A stretch of DNA of 60,080 nucleotides from an uncultured Eubacteriales bacterium (GTDB lineage Bacteria; Bacillota; Clostridia; Oscillospirales; Acutalibacteraceae): contig CAKSHI010000009.1 in NCBI GenBank assembly GCA_934457115.1, positions 1 to 60,080 of the forward strand, read 5' to 3'. This document shows, piece after piece, positions 8,144 to 15,069 of this stretch. The translations under genes were made by a program, and so were the position numbers. Each line of letters begins with the position of its first letter. Position 1 is the stretch's first letter. The notes beneath the pieces were generated by a model, which was not told where the DNA came from, searched no databases, and was given only the letters and a program-made list of their open reading frames with translations.

Positions 8144-8532
8144 TGGTGTCAAATATGAATAAAATCGATAAACTTGTATATGGCTTAATCAATAAATACA
8201 AGACAAGAGACCCAATTGCTATTTGTAGCAGTATGAATATTAATGTTATAATAGTAGACTTGCCTAAGAGTATAAATTCGTTTCATATAAAGATTTTCAA
8301 AAAAGATACAATTCTAATTAATGATAAAATATCAAAAAAAATCGCAACAATATCTTGCGCTAAAGAACTGGCTCACATAATAATTGATACTTGTAATGAT
8401 CCTGCCAGACTTGTTAATTACTCTAAACCGGATAATGATCATAGTATTGATTATTATGACTATTTTGCAGCCAAACTAATATTTGGGAAAGACATAGATA
8501 CTTCCTCCGAGGATCTATTTAATGTGATATAA
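8143..8532 (+). CDS. Degenerate ImmA/IrrE-like protein (HExxH motif altered)
   Basis: The 129-residue protein has the layout of ImmA/IrrE metallopeptidases (DUF955) that cleave XRE repressors, and it sits directly after an XRE gene as immA follows immR. However, the zinc motif HELGH is replaced by KELAH (in SCAKELAHIIID), so the first metal-binding histidine is a lysine and the usual downstream ligands are not obvious. It may be a non-catalytic antirepressor or a decayed enzyme. The ATG at 8143 is coupled to the XRE stop; an ATG at 8155 is also possible. Confidence 0.6.
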   Translation: MVSNMNKIDKLVYGLINKYKTRDPIAICSSMNINVIIVDLPKSINSFHIKIFKKDTILINDKISKKIATISCAKELAHIIIDTCNDPARLVNYSKPDNDHSIDYYDYFAAKLIFGKDIDTSSEDLFNVI

Positions 8533-8568
8533 AAAAATGCTACGCAAACCCCTGCGTAGCATTTTTTA
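8531..8568. terminator. Bidirectional terminator between the ImmA-like gene and rnpB
   Basis: ATGCTACGC (8537-8545) pairs with GCGTAGCAT (8554-8562). There is a T run after the stem on the plus strand and an A run before it, so it can end both the plus-strand module and the minus-strand RNase P RNA. Confidence 0.85.
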
Positions 8569-8569
8569 T

Positions 8570-8915
8570 GCGACCGAACCTATAAGCCGAGTTCTGTCTT
8601 GAACAGTCATCTATCTTGGCTGTGTGTTACCACTACAGCTCAGTGCCACCTTTAGAACGTGCCGGGCAGACACATAAATGTTCTTTTTGCGGTGTTGCTT
8701 CAGATAGGGTTTACATAGCCGTATAGTCTCCTATACGCTGGTGAGCTCTTACCTCGCCTTTCCACACTTACCATTAAACATGGCGTTTTATTTCTGTTGC
8801 ACTTTCCCTAGGGTCACCCCCGGCGGCCGTTAGCCGTTATCTTGCCCTGCGAAGCTCGGACTTTCCTCGCGTGCGATCTTTCGATACTGCACCCGCAACT
8901 GTTCAGCTCGCTCGC
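8570..8915 (-). ncRNA. rnpB: RNase P RNA
   Basis: On the minus strand the hallmark segments are present in order: GAGGAAAGTCCGAGCTTCGC near the 5' end, GGGTGACCCTAGGGAAAGTG, the GAGGTAAGAGCTCACCAGC specificity-domain stem, GGCTATGTAAACCC, and the 3' AAGACAGAACTCGGCTTA segment. This is the catalytic RNA that trims tRNA 5' ends. The 5' end is set from the promoter spacing and the 3' end from the terminator, so both are approximate to a few bases. Confidence 0.97.
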
Positions 8916-8922
8916 AGAATAT

Positions 8923-8951
8923 ATTTTAATATACAAAACGATATTTGTCAA
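8923..8951 (-). promoter_or_regulatory. Sigma-A promoter of rnpB
   Basis: On the minus strand a perfect TTGACA (8946-8951), a 17-base spacer and TAAAAT (8923-8928) place the start at about 8916, matching the RNA 5' end. Confidence 0.8.
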
Positions 8952-9059
8952 TATAATTGTTTAGAATAATATGATATCTTATAAATATTAATCTTAGTAG
9001 CATATAAAACGTATATTTTATCATCTAAAAAAATAATTTTATTAAATGGCAAAATATAC

Positions 9060-9088
9060 TTGATTTTTTATTTTAAAGAGTATAAAAT
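9060..9088 (+). promoter_or_regulatory. Sigma-A promoter of groESL
   Basis: TTGATT (9060-9065), a 17-base spacer and TAAAAT (9083-9088) lie just upstream of the CIRCE element. Confidence 0.65.
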
Positions 9089-9093
9089 ATAAA

Positions 9094-9120
9094 TTAGCAC
9101 TCAGATACAACGAGTGCTAA
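9094..9120 (+). promoter_or_regulatory. CIRCE operator (HrcA binding site)
   Basis: TTAGCACTC, nine bases, GAGTGCTAA is an exact match to the CIRCE consensus. HrcA bound here represses groESL until heat or misfolded protein titrates GroEL. The hrcA gene is not in this window. Confidence 0.97.
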
Positions 9121-9156
9121 TTTAAAAAATCAATTGCTTTAAGGAGGCACATTATT

Positions 9157-9441
9157 ATGAATATTAAACCCCTTCTAGATAGAGTGGTTATTAAAATGGA
9201 AGAAGCTGAAGAAACAACAAAAAGCGGTATAGTATTGGCAGGATCTGCTAAGGAAAAGCCTCAATTTGCATCTGTTGTTGCAGTAGGCCCCGGCGGAATG
9301 GTCGATGGTAAAGAAGTAAAAATGTATGTCAATATTGGTGATAAAGTAATTACAAGTAAGTATTCCGGAACTGAAGTTAAGTTAGACGGTGAAGAATACA
9401 CAATAGTTCGCCAATCAGATATCCTTGCAATTATAGAATAA
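9157..9441 (+). CDS. groES: Co-chaperonin GroES
   Basis: The 94-residue Cpn10 subunit forms the heptameric lid of the GroEL cage. The N-terminal IKPLLDRVVIK, the mobile loop around residues 16-32 (EETTKSGIVL), and the C-terminal EYTIVRQSDILAII strand are all present. The ribosome binding site AAGGAGG is strong. It lies 39 bases before groEL under CIRCE control. Confidence 0.98.
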   Translation: MNIKPLLDRVVIKMEEAEETTKSGIVLAGSAKEKPQFASVVAVGPGGMVDGKEVKMYVNIGDKVITSKYSGTEVKLDGEEYTIVRQSDILAIIE

Positions 9442-9480
9442 TAGTTAAAATAATAATATTTACTTAAAGGAGAATATATT

Positions 9481-11115
9481 ATGTCAAAAGAAATTATGTA
9501 TGGTGAAGAAGCAAGAAAAGCTTTATTCAAAGGAATTAACCAATTAGCCGATACTGTAAAAATTACTTTAGGCCCTAAGGGACGTAATGTTGTTTTAGAT
9601 AAAAAATTTGGTGCACCTCTTATAACAAATGACGGAGTTACCATTGCTAAAGAAATAGAACTTGATAATGCTTTTGAAAATATGGGAGCTCAGCTTGTAA
9701 AAGAAGTAGCTACTAAAACAAACGATATTGCAGGTGACGGAACAACTACTGCAACTCTTTTAGCTCAAGCTTTGATTCGTGAAGGTATGAAGAATGTAAC
9801 TGCAGGCGCTAACCCAATGATTTTAAGAAAAGGTATCCAAAAGGCAGTAGATACTGCAGTAGATACTTTGATTAAGAATTCTAAAAAGGTAAGCGGTCCT
9901 GAAGATATCGCAAGAGTTGCTACAATCTCAGCTGCTGATGAATTTGTTGGAAAACTAATTGCAGAAGCAATGGAAAAGGTTAGCGCAGACGGAGTTATCA
10001 CTGTAGAGGAATCCAAAACTGCCGAAACTTATTCTGAAGTAGTAGAGGGAATGATGTTTGATAGAGGATATATCTCCCCATACATGGTTACTGATACTGA
10101 TAAAATGGAAGCTGTAATAGATGATGCTTACATTTTAATTACTGATAAAAAGATTACAAACATCCAAGAGATTCTACCTTTACTAGAGCAAATCGTTCAG
10201 TCCGGAAAGAAACTTGTTATTATTGCTGAAGACATAGAAGGCGAAGCTTTAGCTACATTAATCGTTAACAGATTAAGAGGTACATTTACTTGTGTAGGTG
10301 TTAAAGCTCCCGGATTTGGCGACAGAAGAAAAGAAATGCTAAGAGATATAGCTATTCTTACAGGCGGCCAAGTAATTTCCGAAGAAGTAGGCCTTGAATT
10401 AAAGGATACTACTATCGATCAATTAGGAAGAGCAAGACAAGTAAAAATCGAAAAAGAAAATACTATCATTGTAGACGGTGCAGGAAATTCCGATGAAATC
10501 AAGGGAAGAGTTTCTCAAATCCGTACACAAATCGAAAATACAACTTCCGATTTTGACCGTGAAAAACTTCAAGAGCGTCTTGCTAAATTAGCAGGCGGTG
10601 TTGCAGTAATTAAGGTTGGTGCTGCAACTGAAATAGAAATGAAAGAAAAGAAACTAAGAATCGAAGATGCTTTGGCTGCTACAAAGGCTGCAGTTGAAGA
10701 AGGAATAGTTGCAGGAGGCGGAACTGCTTTAATTAACGCAATACCTTCAGTAACAGAATTACTAAATCAATCAGAAGGCGACGAAAAAACAGGTGTATCT
10801 ATAGTTCTTAAAGCTTTAGAAGAGCCGGTTCGTCAAATCGCAGCTAATGCGGGAGTAGAAGGTTCTGTTATCGTAGAAAACTTGAAGAAGGAAAACAAGG
10901 TTGGATACGGCTACGATGCTAAGAATGAGGTTTATGTAGATATGTTAAATGCCGGAATCGTTGACCCAACAAAGGTTACACGTTCAGCTCTTGAGAATGC
11001 AGCTTCAGTTGCAGCGATGGTACTAACTACCGAATCATTGGTAGCAGACAAAAAAGAACCTGAATCCGCAATGCCGGCAATGCCTGCAGACCCATCAATG
11101 GGCGGAATGTATTAA
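9481..11115 (+). CDS. groEL: Chaperonin GroEL
   Basis: The 544-residue 60-kDa chaperonin folds proteins in an ATP-driven double ring. The ATP-binding GDGTTTATLLAQ segment (about residues 85-96), apical domain, AGGVAVIKVGAATE segment and the C-terminal GGM tail (MGGMY) are present. The length is standard and the ribosome binding site is AAGGAGA. A terminator closes the two-gene operon. Confidence 0.98.
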   Translation: MSKEIMYGEEARKALFKGINQLADTVKITLGPKGRNVVLDKKFGAPLITNDGVTIAKEIELDNAFENMGAQLVKEVATKTNDIAGDGTTTATLLAQALIREGMKNVTAGANPMILRKGIQKAVDTAVDTLIKNSKKVSGPEDIARVATISAADEFVGKLIAEAMEKVSADGVITVEESKTAETYSEVVEGMMFDRGYISPYMVTDTDKMEAVIDDAYILITDKKITNIQEILPLLEQIVQSGKKLVIIAEDIEGEALATLIVNRLRGTFTCVGVKAPGFGDRRKEMLRDIAILTGGQVISEEVGLELKDTTIDQLGRARQVKIEKENTIIVDGAGNSDEIKGRVSQIRTQIENTTSDFDREKLQERLAKLAGGVAVIKVGAATEIEMKEKKLRIEDALAATKAAVEEGIVAGGGTALINAIPSVTELLNQSEGDEKTGVSIVLKALEEPVRQIAANAGVEGSVIVENLKKENKVGYGYDAKNEVYVDMLNAGIVDPTKVTRSALENAASVAAMVLTTESLVADKKEPESAMPAMPADPSMGGMY

Positions 11116-11153
11116 TAGACCCTTTTAAAAATAGGATATAATATAAAAAATAA

Positions 11154-11196
11154 AGAGTAGACCTTGTGCATTTGTGCACGGTCTGCTCTTTTTTAT
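11154..11196 (+). terminator. Terminator after groEL
   Basis: AGAGTAGACC (11154-11163) pairs with GGTCTGCTCT (11180-11189), with a second inner stem GTGCA/TGCAC, followed by TTTTTT. Confidence 0.85.
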
Positions 11197-11279
11197 TTTT
11201 ATAGGCAAGTTTTAATGCGAAAAGTAGAGATATCGTTACAAGGGGTGCTAAAATTATTTTAGTGTTAGAGATATATTGA

Positions 11280-12914
11280 TTAAGCTTCCGGTTCATTTGA
11301 GTCAAATAAAAGTGATGGCAAATTTTCGTATATTATGTCTGCTATTTCTTTAAATACGGGTCCGCAGCTTTCTCCTCCTCCGGAACCGTTTTCTGCAAGT
11401 ACTACGACTGAATACTTTGGTTTATCGATTGGGTAAAACCCTGCATACCATGACTGTTCTATGTTTTTGCCGTCTTTTTGCAGTCCCGTTTCCGCAGTTG
11501 CAGTCTTAGCTGCAGCTTCAAAATTTTTGGGTTTGCCTTTGGTAGCCGTACCATAGGATACAGCTGCGTGCATACTTTCTTTTAGATATTCGGTATTTTC
11601 TTTGGAAATTACCTTTTTGCTTTCTGGGACTTGCCTTTTCTCGATGTAATCGAAATTTTCGTTTACCAAGCCTTCGACGAGTTGGGGGACGGAATACTCT
11701 CCGTCAGATGCAATTGTATTAATTAATCCTGATATTTGTATAGGTGCAGCCATTAGGGAGCTTTGGCCAAATGAAAAGCTGGCCATAGTTTTTGGGTTTG
11801 CAAGTTCCTTTTTGCTAGGTATGTTTCCTTTATCAGAAAAGAAATCGGGAGCTAGGTCTATAGGTGTCGCAAAGCCTAAGTTTTTACTCATATACCAAAT
11901 ATCAATGGGAGATATTTTTTTAGATAAATTTACAAAGTATGAATTGCATGAATACGCTATGGCATTTTTCATATCCACTTCACCGTGGCCAACTCCGTTG
12001 AAACAATCAAATTTAGCTTCATCCACTTTAATACTGCCGCAACAATTGTAGACTTCATTTTTATCTATATTTTTTTCGAGTGCTGTAGCTGCCGATACAA
12101 GTTTAAATATAGACCCTACATTATAGGAAGTGATTGTCCTGTTTATAAACGGGCATCTTTCATCGTTTAAAGCTTCTTTGATGTTATTCATTGAAAAAGA
12201 CGGGAAACTTGCCAGTGCTCTTATTTTACAGCTTGGTACTTCAGTGACTATTATAGCACCGCTGCCAATATATTTATTTCCTACATCTTCAATTATTTCT
12301 TGTATCCTCGAATCTATAGTCAAAACTACGCCGCTTGTTTGTAAGTATGCCTTGTTGTCAATTTGTTTTTTGTCAGAGTTTAATATACGTCCTAATGCAT
12401 CTACACTGTATTTTACTGATATATGTGACCCCGTTTCATTTAAAAAATCATTATATGCTTTTTCTATTCCTATAACTCCATTGTTATCGCTGTCTAAATA
12501 ACCTATTGTGTGTATGCATAAGGGTTTGTTTGAATATCTAATAGGTACTTTAAAAAGATCAACACCCTTTGCGCATACGTTCTTGTCCTTTAGATTTATT
12601 GTAAACGGTGTTTCTGAGCAGAAAAGCTTTGCACTGTCATCTCTTTCCTTCCCGGAAAGGGTATCCAAAATCGCATTTTGTGATTCTAAACACGGCGCAA
12701 CAGCGGCGATATTGACTTTTTGATTATTGACCAATAAATTTTTTCGGCAATCGTATATATTACCCCTTAAATTGGCTATATCAAGTTTATATGTGTTTTG
12801 ACTGCAAGCAGCACTTTGCAGCCATTCACCTTTTGAAATATTATAAATATTAATTGCAAGCAAACTAATACAGACCATAAAAAAAGAAAATACGATGATA
12901 ATTCTCTTGTACAT
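11280..12914 (-). CDS. Penicillin-binding protein, class B transpeptidase
   Basis: This is a 544-residue membrane-anchored peptidoglycan transpeptidase of the FtsI/SpoVD/PBP2 type. It has one N-terminal membrane helix (residues 4-24), a dimerisation domain and a transpeptidase domain. The active-site SIFK has its serine at 268 and lysine at 271, and SCN is at 322-324. The third motif reads KTA (470-472) rather than KTG. There is no C-terminal PASTA domain, unlike SpoVD. It is a single-gene unit divergent from the amidase gene, so it may act in vegetative or spore cell-wall synthesis. Confidence 0.88.
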   Translation of the reverse strand: MYKRIIIVFSFFMVCISLLAINIYNISKGEWLQSAACSQNTYKLDIANLRGNIYDCRKNLLVNNQKVNIAAVAPCLESQNAILDTLSGKERDDSAKLFCSETPFTINLKDKNVCAKGVDLFKVPIRYSNKPLCIHTIGYLDSDNNGVIGIEKAYNDFLNETGSHISVKYSVDALGRILNSDKKQIDNKAYLQTSGVVLTIDSRIQEIIEDVGNKYIGSGAIIVTEVPSCKIRALASFPSFSMNNIKEALNDERCPFINRTITSYNVGSIFKLVSAATALEKNIDKNEVYNCCGSIKVDEAKFDCFNGVGHGEVDMKNAIAYSCNSYFVNLSKKISPIDIWYMSKNLGFATPIDLAPDFFSDKGNIPSKKELANPKTMASFSFGQSSLMAAPIQISGLINTIASDGEYSVPQLVEGLVNENFDYIEKRQVPESKKVISKENTEYLKESMHAAVSYGTATKGKPKNFEAAAKTATAETGLQKDGKNIEQSWYAGFYPIDKPKYSVVVLAENGSGGGESCGPVFKEIADIIYENLPSLLFDSNEPEA

Positions 12915-12998
12915 AACAATTCACCCCAAAACATTTATATTTCATTATTTCCATTTTTGAGGTAAGTATACAATTCTTTTTACAATAATAGGGCTTGG

Positions 12999-13027
12999 AA
13001 CATTTATTTATAAATTAACATAGTATA
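12999..13027 (+). promoter_or_regulatory. Candidate mother-cell (SigK/SigE-type) promoter of the amidase gene
   Basis: AACA (12999-13002) and CATAGTATA (13019-13027) are spaced like the mACm and CATAnnnTA boxes of SigK promoters, and no good sigma-A promoter is seen here. The match is short and tentative. Confidence 0.3.
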
Positions 13028-13066
13028 TAAAGAACATGTCCAAAGAAGAGCCAAAGGGGTGAGAAT

Positions 13067-13639
13067 ATGGCGATAAAAATTTTTATAGATCAAGGACATA
13101 ATCCAAGTGGAGTAAATGCAGGAGCCGAAGGATTTGGACTAAGAGAGCAGGATATAACCTATAATGTAGGTGTGTATCTTGCAGATATTTTAAGGGCAGA
13201 TCCACGATTTGAGGTTAGATTATCAAGAAATTATCCTACTGAAAGTCTTGGATTCAGTAATTCATCAAGTTTGTCCCAAAGGGTAAGGCTTGCGAATGAA
13301 TGGCCTGCTGATTATTTCATAAGTATTCATGTAAATGCCAATACAAATCCTAATATTAATGGATCCGAAGCGTATGTATATAGAGCATATACGCAGGCTT
13401 ATTACTTAGCCGAGGATGTTTTGCAGGCGATTGTAAATAGAGTAGGTACTAAGAATAATGGTGTAAAGGTAAACCCATCGCTTTATGTTCTTAAAAGGAC
13501 AAAAATGCCTGCTATTTTAGTTGAACTTGCTTATATAACAAATGAAAGTGATGCTCAAAAATTAAAAAATGATCAATATTCTTTTGCATACGCTATTTAT
13601 ATAGGTCTTTTAAATTACCTAGGATTAAGTACTATCTGA
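13067..13639 (+). CDS. N-acetylmuramoyl-L-alanine amidase (Amidase_3), CwlC-like
   Basis: The enzyme cuts the bond between muramic acid and the stem peptide. The 190-residue protein is a bare catalytic domain: IFIDQGH at the N terminus and ISIHVNA near residue 86 carry zinc-binding histidines, and LVELAYITN near residue 150 carries the catalytic glutamate. There is no signal peptide and no SPOR or other wall-binding domain. Absence of a signal peptide is a feature of CwlC, which lyses the mother cell late in sporulation. The ribosome binding site is AAAGGGGTG. Confidence 0.88.
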   Translation: MAIKIFIDQGHNPSGVNAGAEGFGLREQDITYNVGVYLADILRADPRFEVRLSRNYPTESLGFSNSSSLSQRVRLANEWPADYFISIHVNANTNPNINGSEAYVYRAYTQAYYLAEDVLQAIVNRVGTKNNGVKVNPSLYVLKRTKMPAILVELAYITNESDAQKLKNDQYSFAYAIYIGLLNYLGLSTI

Positions 13640-13647
13640 TATAATCA

Positions 13648-13790
13648 TGGTGCAAATGTCCACCGCCTAAGAGGCGGGGATTCGTTACAATATTTCAGTG
13701 GGTAGTTAACACTTTCTTTTGCACTGCTTGCAATCTGTCGCAATCTCTGCTTATTGCGAGCAAGGCAGAGCGTTACTCTAATTTAAAAGG
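13648..13790 (-). mobile_element. Possible relic of an IS200/IS605-type right end (omega-RNA-like)
   Basis: On the minus strand a GAATCCCCGCCTCTTAGGCGG segment ends in a subterminal hairpin (CCGCCT 13663-13668 with AGGCGG 13672-13677). Upstream of it is a TTAACTACCCACTGAAATAT stretch. The pattern resembles the 3' end of tnpB-carrying IS605 elements, where the omega RNA lies. No tnpA or tnpB remains nearby. The call is from memory of such ends and is tentative. Confidence 0.4.
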
Positions 13791-13799
13791 CTATTAAGA

Positions 13800-13836
13800 T
13801 TAAGAGTCCTTGCAAGTTAAGGACTCTTAATTTTTG
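13800..13836. terminator. Strong terminator downstream of the amidase gene
   Basis: TTAAGAGTCCTT (13800-13811) pairs perfectly with AAGGACTCTTAA (13819-13830), followed by TTTTT. Confidence 0.85.
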
Positions 13837-13852
13837 TAATTTAGCACTTAAT

Positions 13853-13882
13853 TTGAAAGATATGCCTAGTATATGGTATTAT
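13853..13882 (+). promoter_or_regulatory. Sigma-A promoter of the FkbM-type gene
   Basis: TTGAAA (13853-13858), an 18-base spacer and TATTAT (13877-13882). It overlaps the upstream extension of the reading frame and so supports the ATG at 13915. Confidence 0.6.
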
Positions 13883-13914
13883 ATTTAAAAAAGAGGGTAA
13901 GGAGAAAATTTAAG

Positions 13915-14940
13915 ATGTGGGACTATCTTAAACACGCAAACAAGCCAATTGTCCTTTACGGTATGGGCAATGGTGCCGATAAGATATTAAATAAACTTGA
14001 TGATTTGGGTATACCTGTTTCAGGAGTTTTTGCAAGCGACGGTTTTGTTAGAGATAAAATTTATAGAGGGTTTAAAATTACTTCGTATTCTAAGGCAAAA
14101 GAGCATTTTGGGGATATGATTGTACTTTTATGTTTTGGTTCGCAGCTTGAAAGTGTTATTGATCAAATTAAGCATATTGCTGCAGAACAGGAGCTTTATG
14201 CTCCAGACGTACCCGTGTTTGGCAACGATATTTTTGATGAGGCTTATGCTAAAAAGCATGAGAAGGATTTATCATATGTATATTCTATATTAGAAGATGA
14301 AAAATCCAAATTTGTCTTTGAAAATATAATTAAATATAAATTAAGTGGCAAAATTGATTACCTTTTTAAGTGCCAAAGTAGGCGAAAAGATGACTTTAGT
14401 GAAATTTTAAAATTAGGCAATAACGAGGTGTTTATGGACTTAGGAGCCTATAGAGGCGATACGGTTATGGAGTTTGTAAATTTAGTTGATGCCTATAAGC
14501 ATATTTATGCGATTGAGCCTAATAAAAAAAGCTTTGAGCATTTAAAGAAAAATACTTCGGCATTAAAAGATTGCGAATGCATTAATATCAGTATACATAA
14601 TAAGAAAGGTACTCTTATCTTTAATAAAAAGAACGGAAGAAACTCTGCAGCTGCGGATGTTGGAAAATTAATAGAAGCAGACAGTGTAGATAATATAATT
14701 TTAGGGAAATATATTTCTTACATAAAAATGGATGTGGAAGGTCAAGAATTAAATGCATTGGACGGAGCTAAGAATACTATTTTAAAAAACAAACCTAAAC
14801 TTTTGATTTCGGCATATCATAGATCTGAAGATCTTTTTAGTTTGCCTATGAAGGTTTTATCTATAAGAGATGATTATAAAGTATATATTAGGCACAATCC
14901 ATATATACCCGCCTGGGACACAAACTTTTATTTTGTTTGA
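13915..14940 (+). CDS. FkbM-family methyltransferase with N-terminal Rossmann-like domain
   Basis: The C-terminal half (from about residue 165) is an FkbM-type S-adenosylmethionine methyltransferase: VFMDLGAYRGDTVMEF is the cofactor-binding loop, IYAIEPNKKSFE the acidic second motif, and YIKMDVEGQELNALDGA the family signature. The N-terminal 110 residues contain PIVLYGMGNGADKIL, a nucleotide-binding-like loop seen in sugar-modifying FkbM proteins. Such proteins usually methylate sugars or other small molecules; the substrate here is unknown. AAGGAGAAA precedes the ATG at 13915, and the in-frame codons back to 13873 are probably not translated. No glycan cluster surrounds it. Confidence 0.85.
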   Translation: MWDYLKHANKPIVLYGMGNGADKILNKLDDLGIPVSGVFASDGFVRDKIYRGFKITSYSKAKEHFGDMIVLLCFGSQLESVIDQIKHIAAEQELYAPDVPVFGNDIFDEAYAKKHEKDLSYVYSILEDEKSKFVFENIIKYKLSGKIDYLFKCQSRRKDDFSEILKLGNNEVFMDLGAYRGDTVMEFVNLVDAYKHIYAIEPNKKSFEHLKKNTSALKDCECINISIHNKKGTLIFNKKNGRNSAAADVGKLIEADSVDNIILGKYISYIKMDVEGQELNALDGAKNTILKNKPKLLISAYHRSEDLFSLPMKVLSIRDDYKVYIRHNPYIPAWDTNFYFV

Positions 14941-14965
14941 CAATAAGAACTAATTGTTATATAAT
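14937..14965 (+). promoter_or_regulatory. Consensus sigma-A promoter of alaS overlapping the upstream stop
   Basis: TTGACA (14937-14942), a 17-base spacer and TATAAT (14960-14965) match the consensus at all 12 positions. The -35 box contains the TGA stop of the FkbM gene. Transcription starts near 14972, leaving a leader of about 100 bases. Confidence 0.9.
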
Positions 14966-15002
14966 CGATTAGGTTGCTTGTTAATAAATTGATATTTGTA
15001 TT

Positions 15003-15040
15003 GTTAAAATATGGATTTAATATAAGTCGTATATTTTAAC
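15003..15040 (+). promoter_or_regulatory. Inverted repeat in the alaS leader
   Basis: GTTAAAATAT (15003-15012) and ATATTTTAAC (15031-15040) are perfect complements around an 18-base loop. No T-box sequence is present. The stem is all A-T except its end pair, so its role is uncertain. Confidence 0.4.
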
Positions 15041-15069
15041 TTGTTATTTATAAATTAGGATGTGTTTTT

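Noticed and set aside
6913..8532. Complete prophage or integrative element
   Set aside because: No integrase, relaxase, capsid or attachment-site repeat is visible; only a regulatory module remains.
11812..12723. Several plus-strand frames opposite the penicillin-binding protein gene
   Set aside because: They lack ribosome binding sites and recognisable motifs, and the opposite frame has all transpeptidase motifs.
14941..15069. T-box riboswitch ahead of alaS
   Set aside because: The leader is only about 100 bases, and the T-box core sequence and antiterminator are absent.
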